Notes under the pieces: model-generated
What the model was told of the DNA's origin: nothing
Seen by the model: only the letters and a program-made list of their open reading frames with translations
Databases searched by the model: none
Source of the DNA: Clostridiaceae bacterium
Lineage (GTDB): Bacteria; Bacillota; Clostridia; Oscillospirales; Acutalibacteraceae
Length of the DNA: 9,559 nt
Direction: 5' to 3'
Assembly (NCBI GenBank): GCA_904501705.1
Contig: CAJGCA010000060.1
Coordinates: forward strand, 1 to 9,559
Position numbers and translations under genes: made by a program
In this document: one piece after another, positions 9,458 to 9,559 of the stretch
Numbering within the stretch: the first letter of the stretch is position 1
How the letters are laid out: each line of letters starts with the position of its first letter

Positions 9458-9559
9458 GGTCAAGCCCTCGATCTATTAGTACTGCCAAGCTAAAAGCGTC
9501 ACCGCTCTTACACACGCAGCCTATCAACCATGTAGTCTTCATGGGATCTTACCTGATTA
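9458..9559 (-). rRNA. 23S ribosomal RNA, 3' end (partial)
   Basis: The reverse complement of the last 100 bases reads TAATCAGGTAAGATCCCATG, then GAAGACTACATGGTTGATAG and GCTGCGTGTGTAAG, and ends GGCAGTACTAATAGATCGAG followed by GGCTTGACC. This is the conserved 3' end of bacterial 23S rRNA (domain VI and the terminal helix strand). The rest lies beyond the right edge. The exact 3' end is estimated at about 9458. Confidence 0.93.

Overview
The window looks like chromosomal DNA of a spore-forming clostridial Firmicute, probably near the Oscillospiraceae. The grounds are the GC-rich housekeeping genes, Firmicute-style AGGAGG ribosome binding sites, a tRNA-Lys with encoded CCA, a SpoVT-like fragment, and a FeoA / FeoB / Cys-rich FeoB-associated protein set. 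The assignment is inferred from gene content; no search was run.

Left part (1-2249, GC-rich). The 3' end of an oligopeptide-type ABC substrate-binding protein gene is followed closely by a biotin-protein ligase without a DNA-binding domain. Both read rightward. They converge on adenine phosphoribosyltransferase (apt, leftward) across a shared hairpin terminator. A tRNA-Lys(UUU) follows, with its own consensus promoter and a long terminator hairpin.

Region 2250-2700 has no genes but is full of inverted repeats. Two of them belong to a family of about 60-bp elements present four times in the window (2276-2336, 2520-2584, 9007-9066, 9275-9334). Each copy can fold into a closing stem around two hairpins. 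The stem sequences differ between copies while the pairing is kept. All four lie next to stable-RNA genes (tRNA-Lys, 5S, 23S) and have the same relative orientation to them.

Middle part (about 2700-5800, AT-rich, probably acquired). A leftward three-gene operon encodes a HigB/RelE-like toxin, an XRE antitoxin with a C-terminal extension, and a SecB-like chaperone. This is the architecture of a toxin-antitoxin-chaperone (TAC) module. Divergent from it, a good promoter leads into a roughly 200-nt highly structured leader that ends in an intrinsic terminator just before a rightward gene for a TPR-like protein with two C-terminal membrane helices. A 68-residue two-helix membrane protein follows, and then a truncated SpoVT/AbrB N-terminus.

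Right part (5876-8570, GC-rich, leftward). This is a ferrous iron uptake locus: feoA, feoB and a small Cys-rich membrane protein. A strong promoter precedes feoA. Two near-identical palindromes of the form GTTAG-N6-CTAAC lie ahead of feoA and feoB, and a terminator-like hairpin lies between the two genes.

Region 8570-9127 has no genes but carries two common-looking intergenic repeats, a short fragment resembling the 3' end of 5S rRNA, and hairpins. The window closes with 5S rRNA and the 3' end of 23S rRNA, both leftward.
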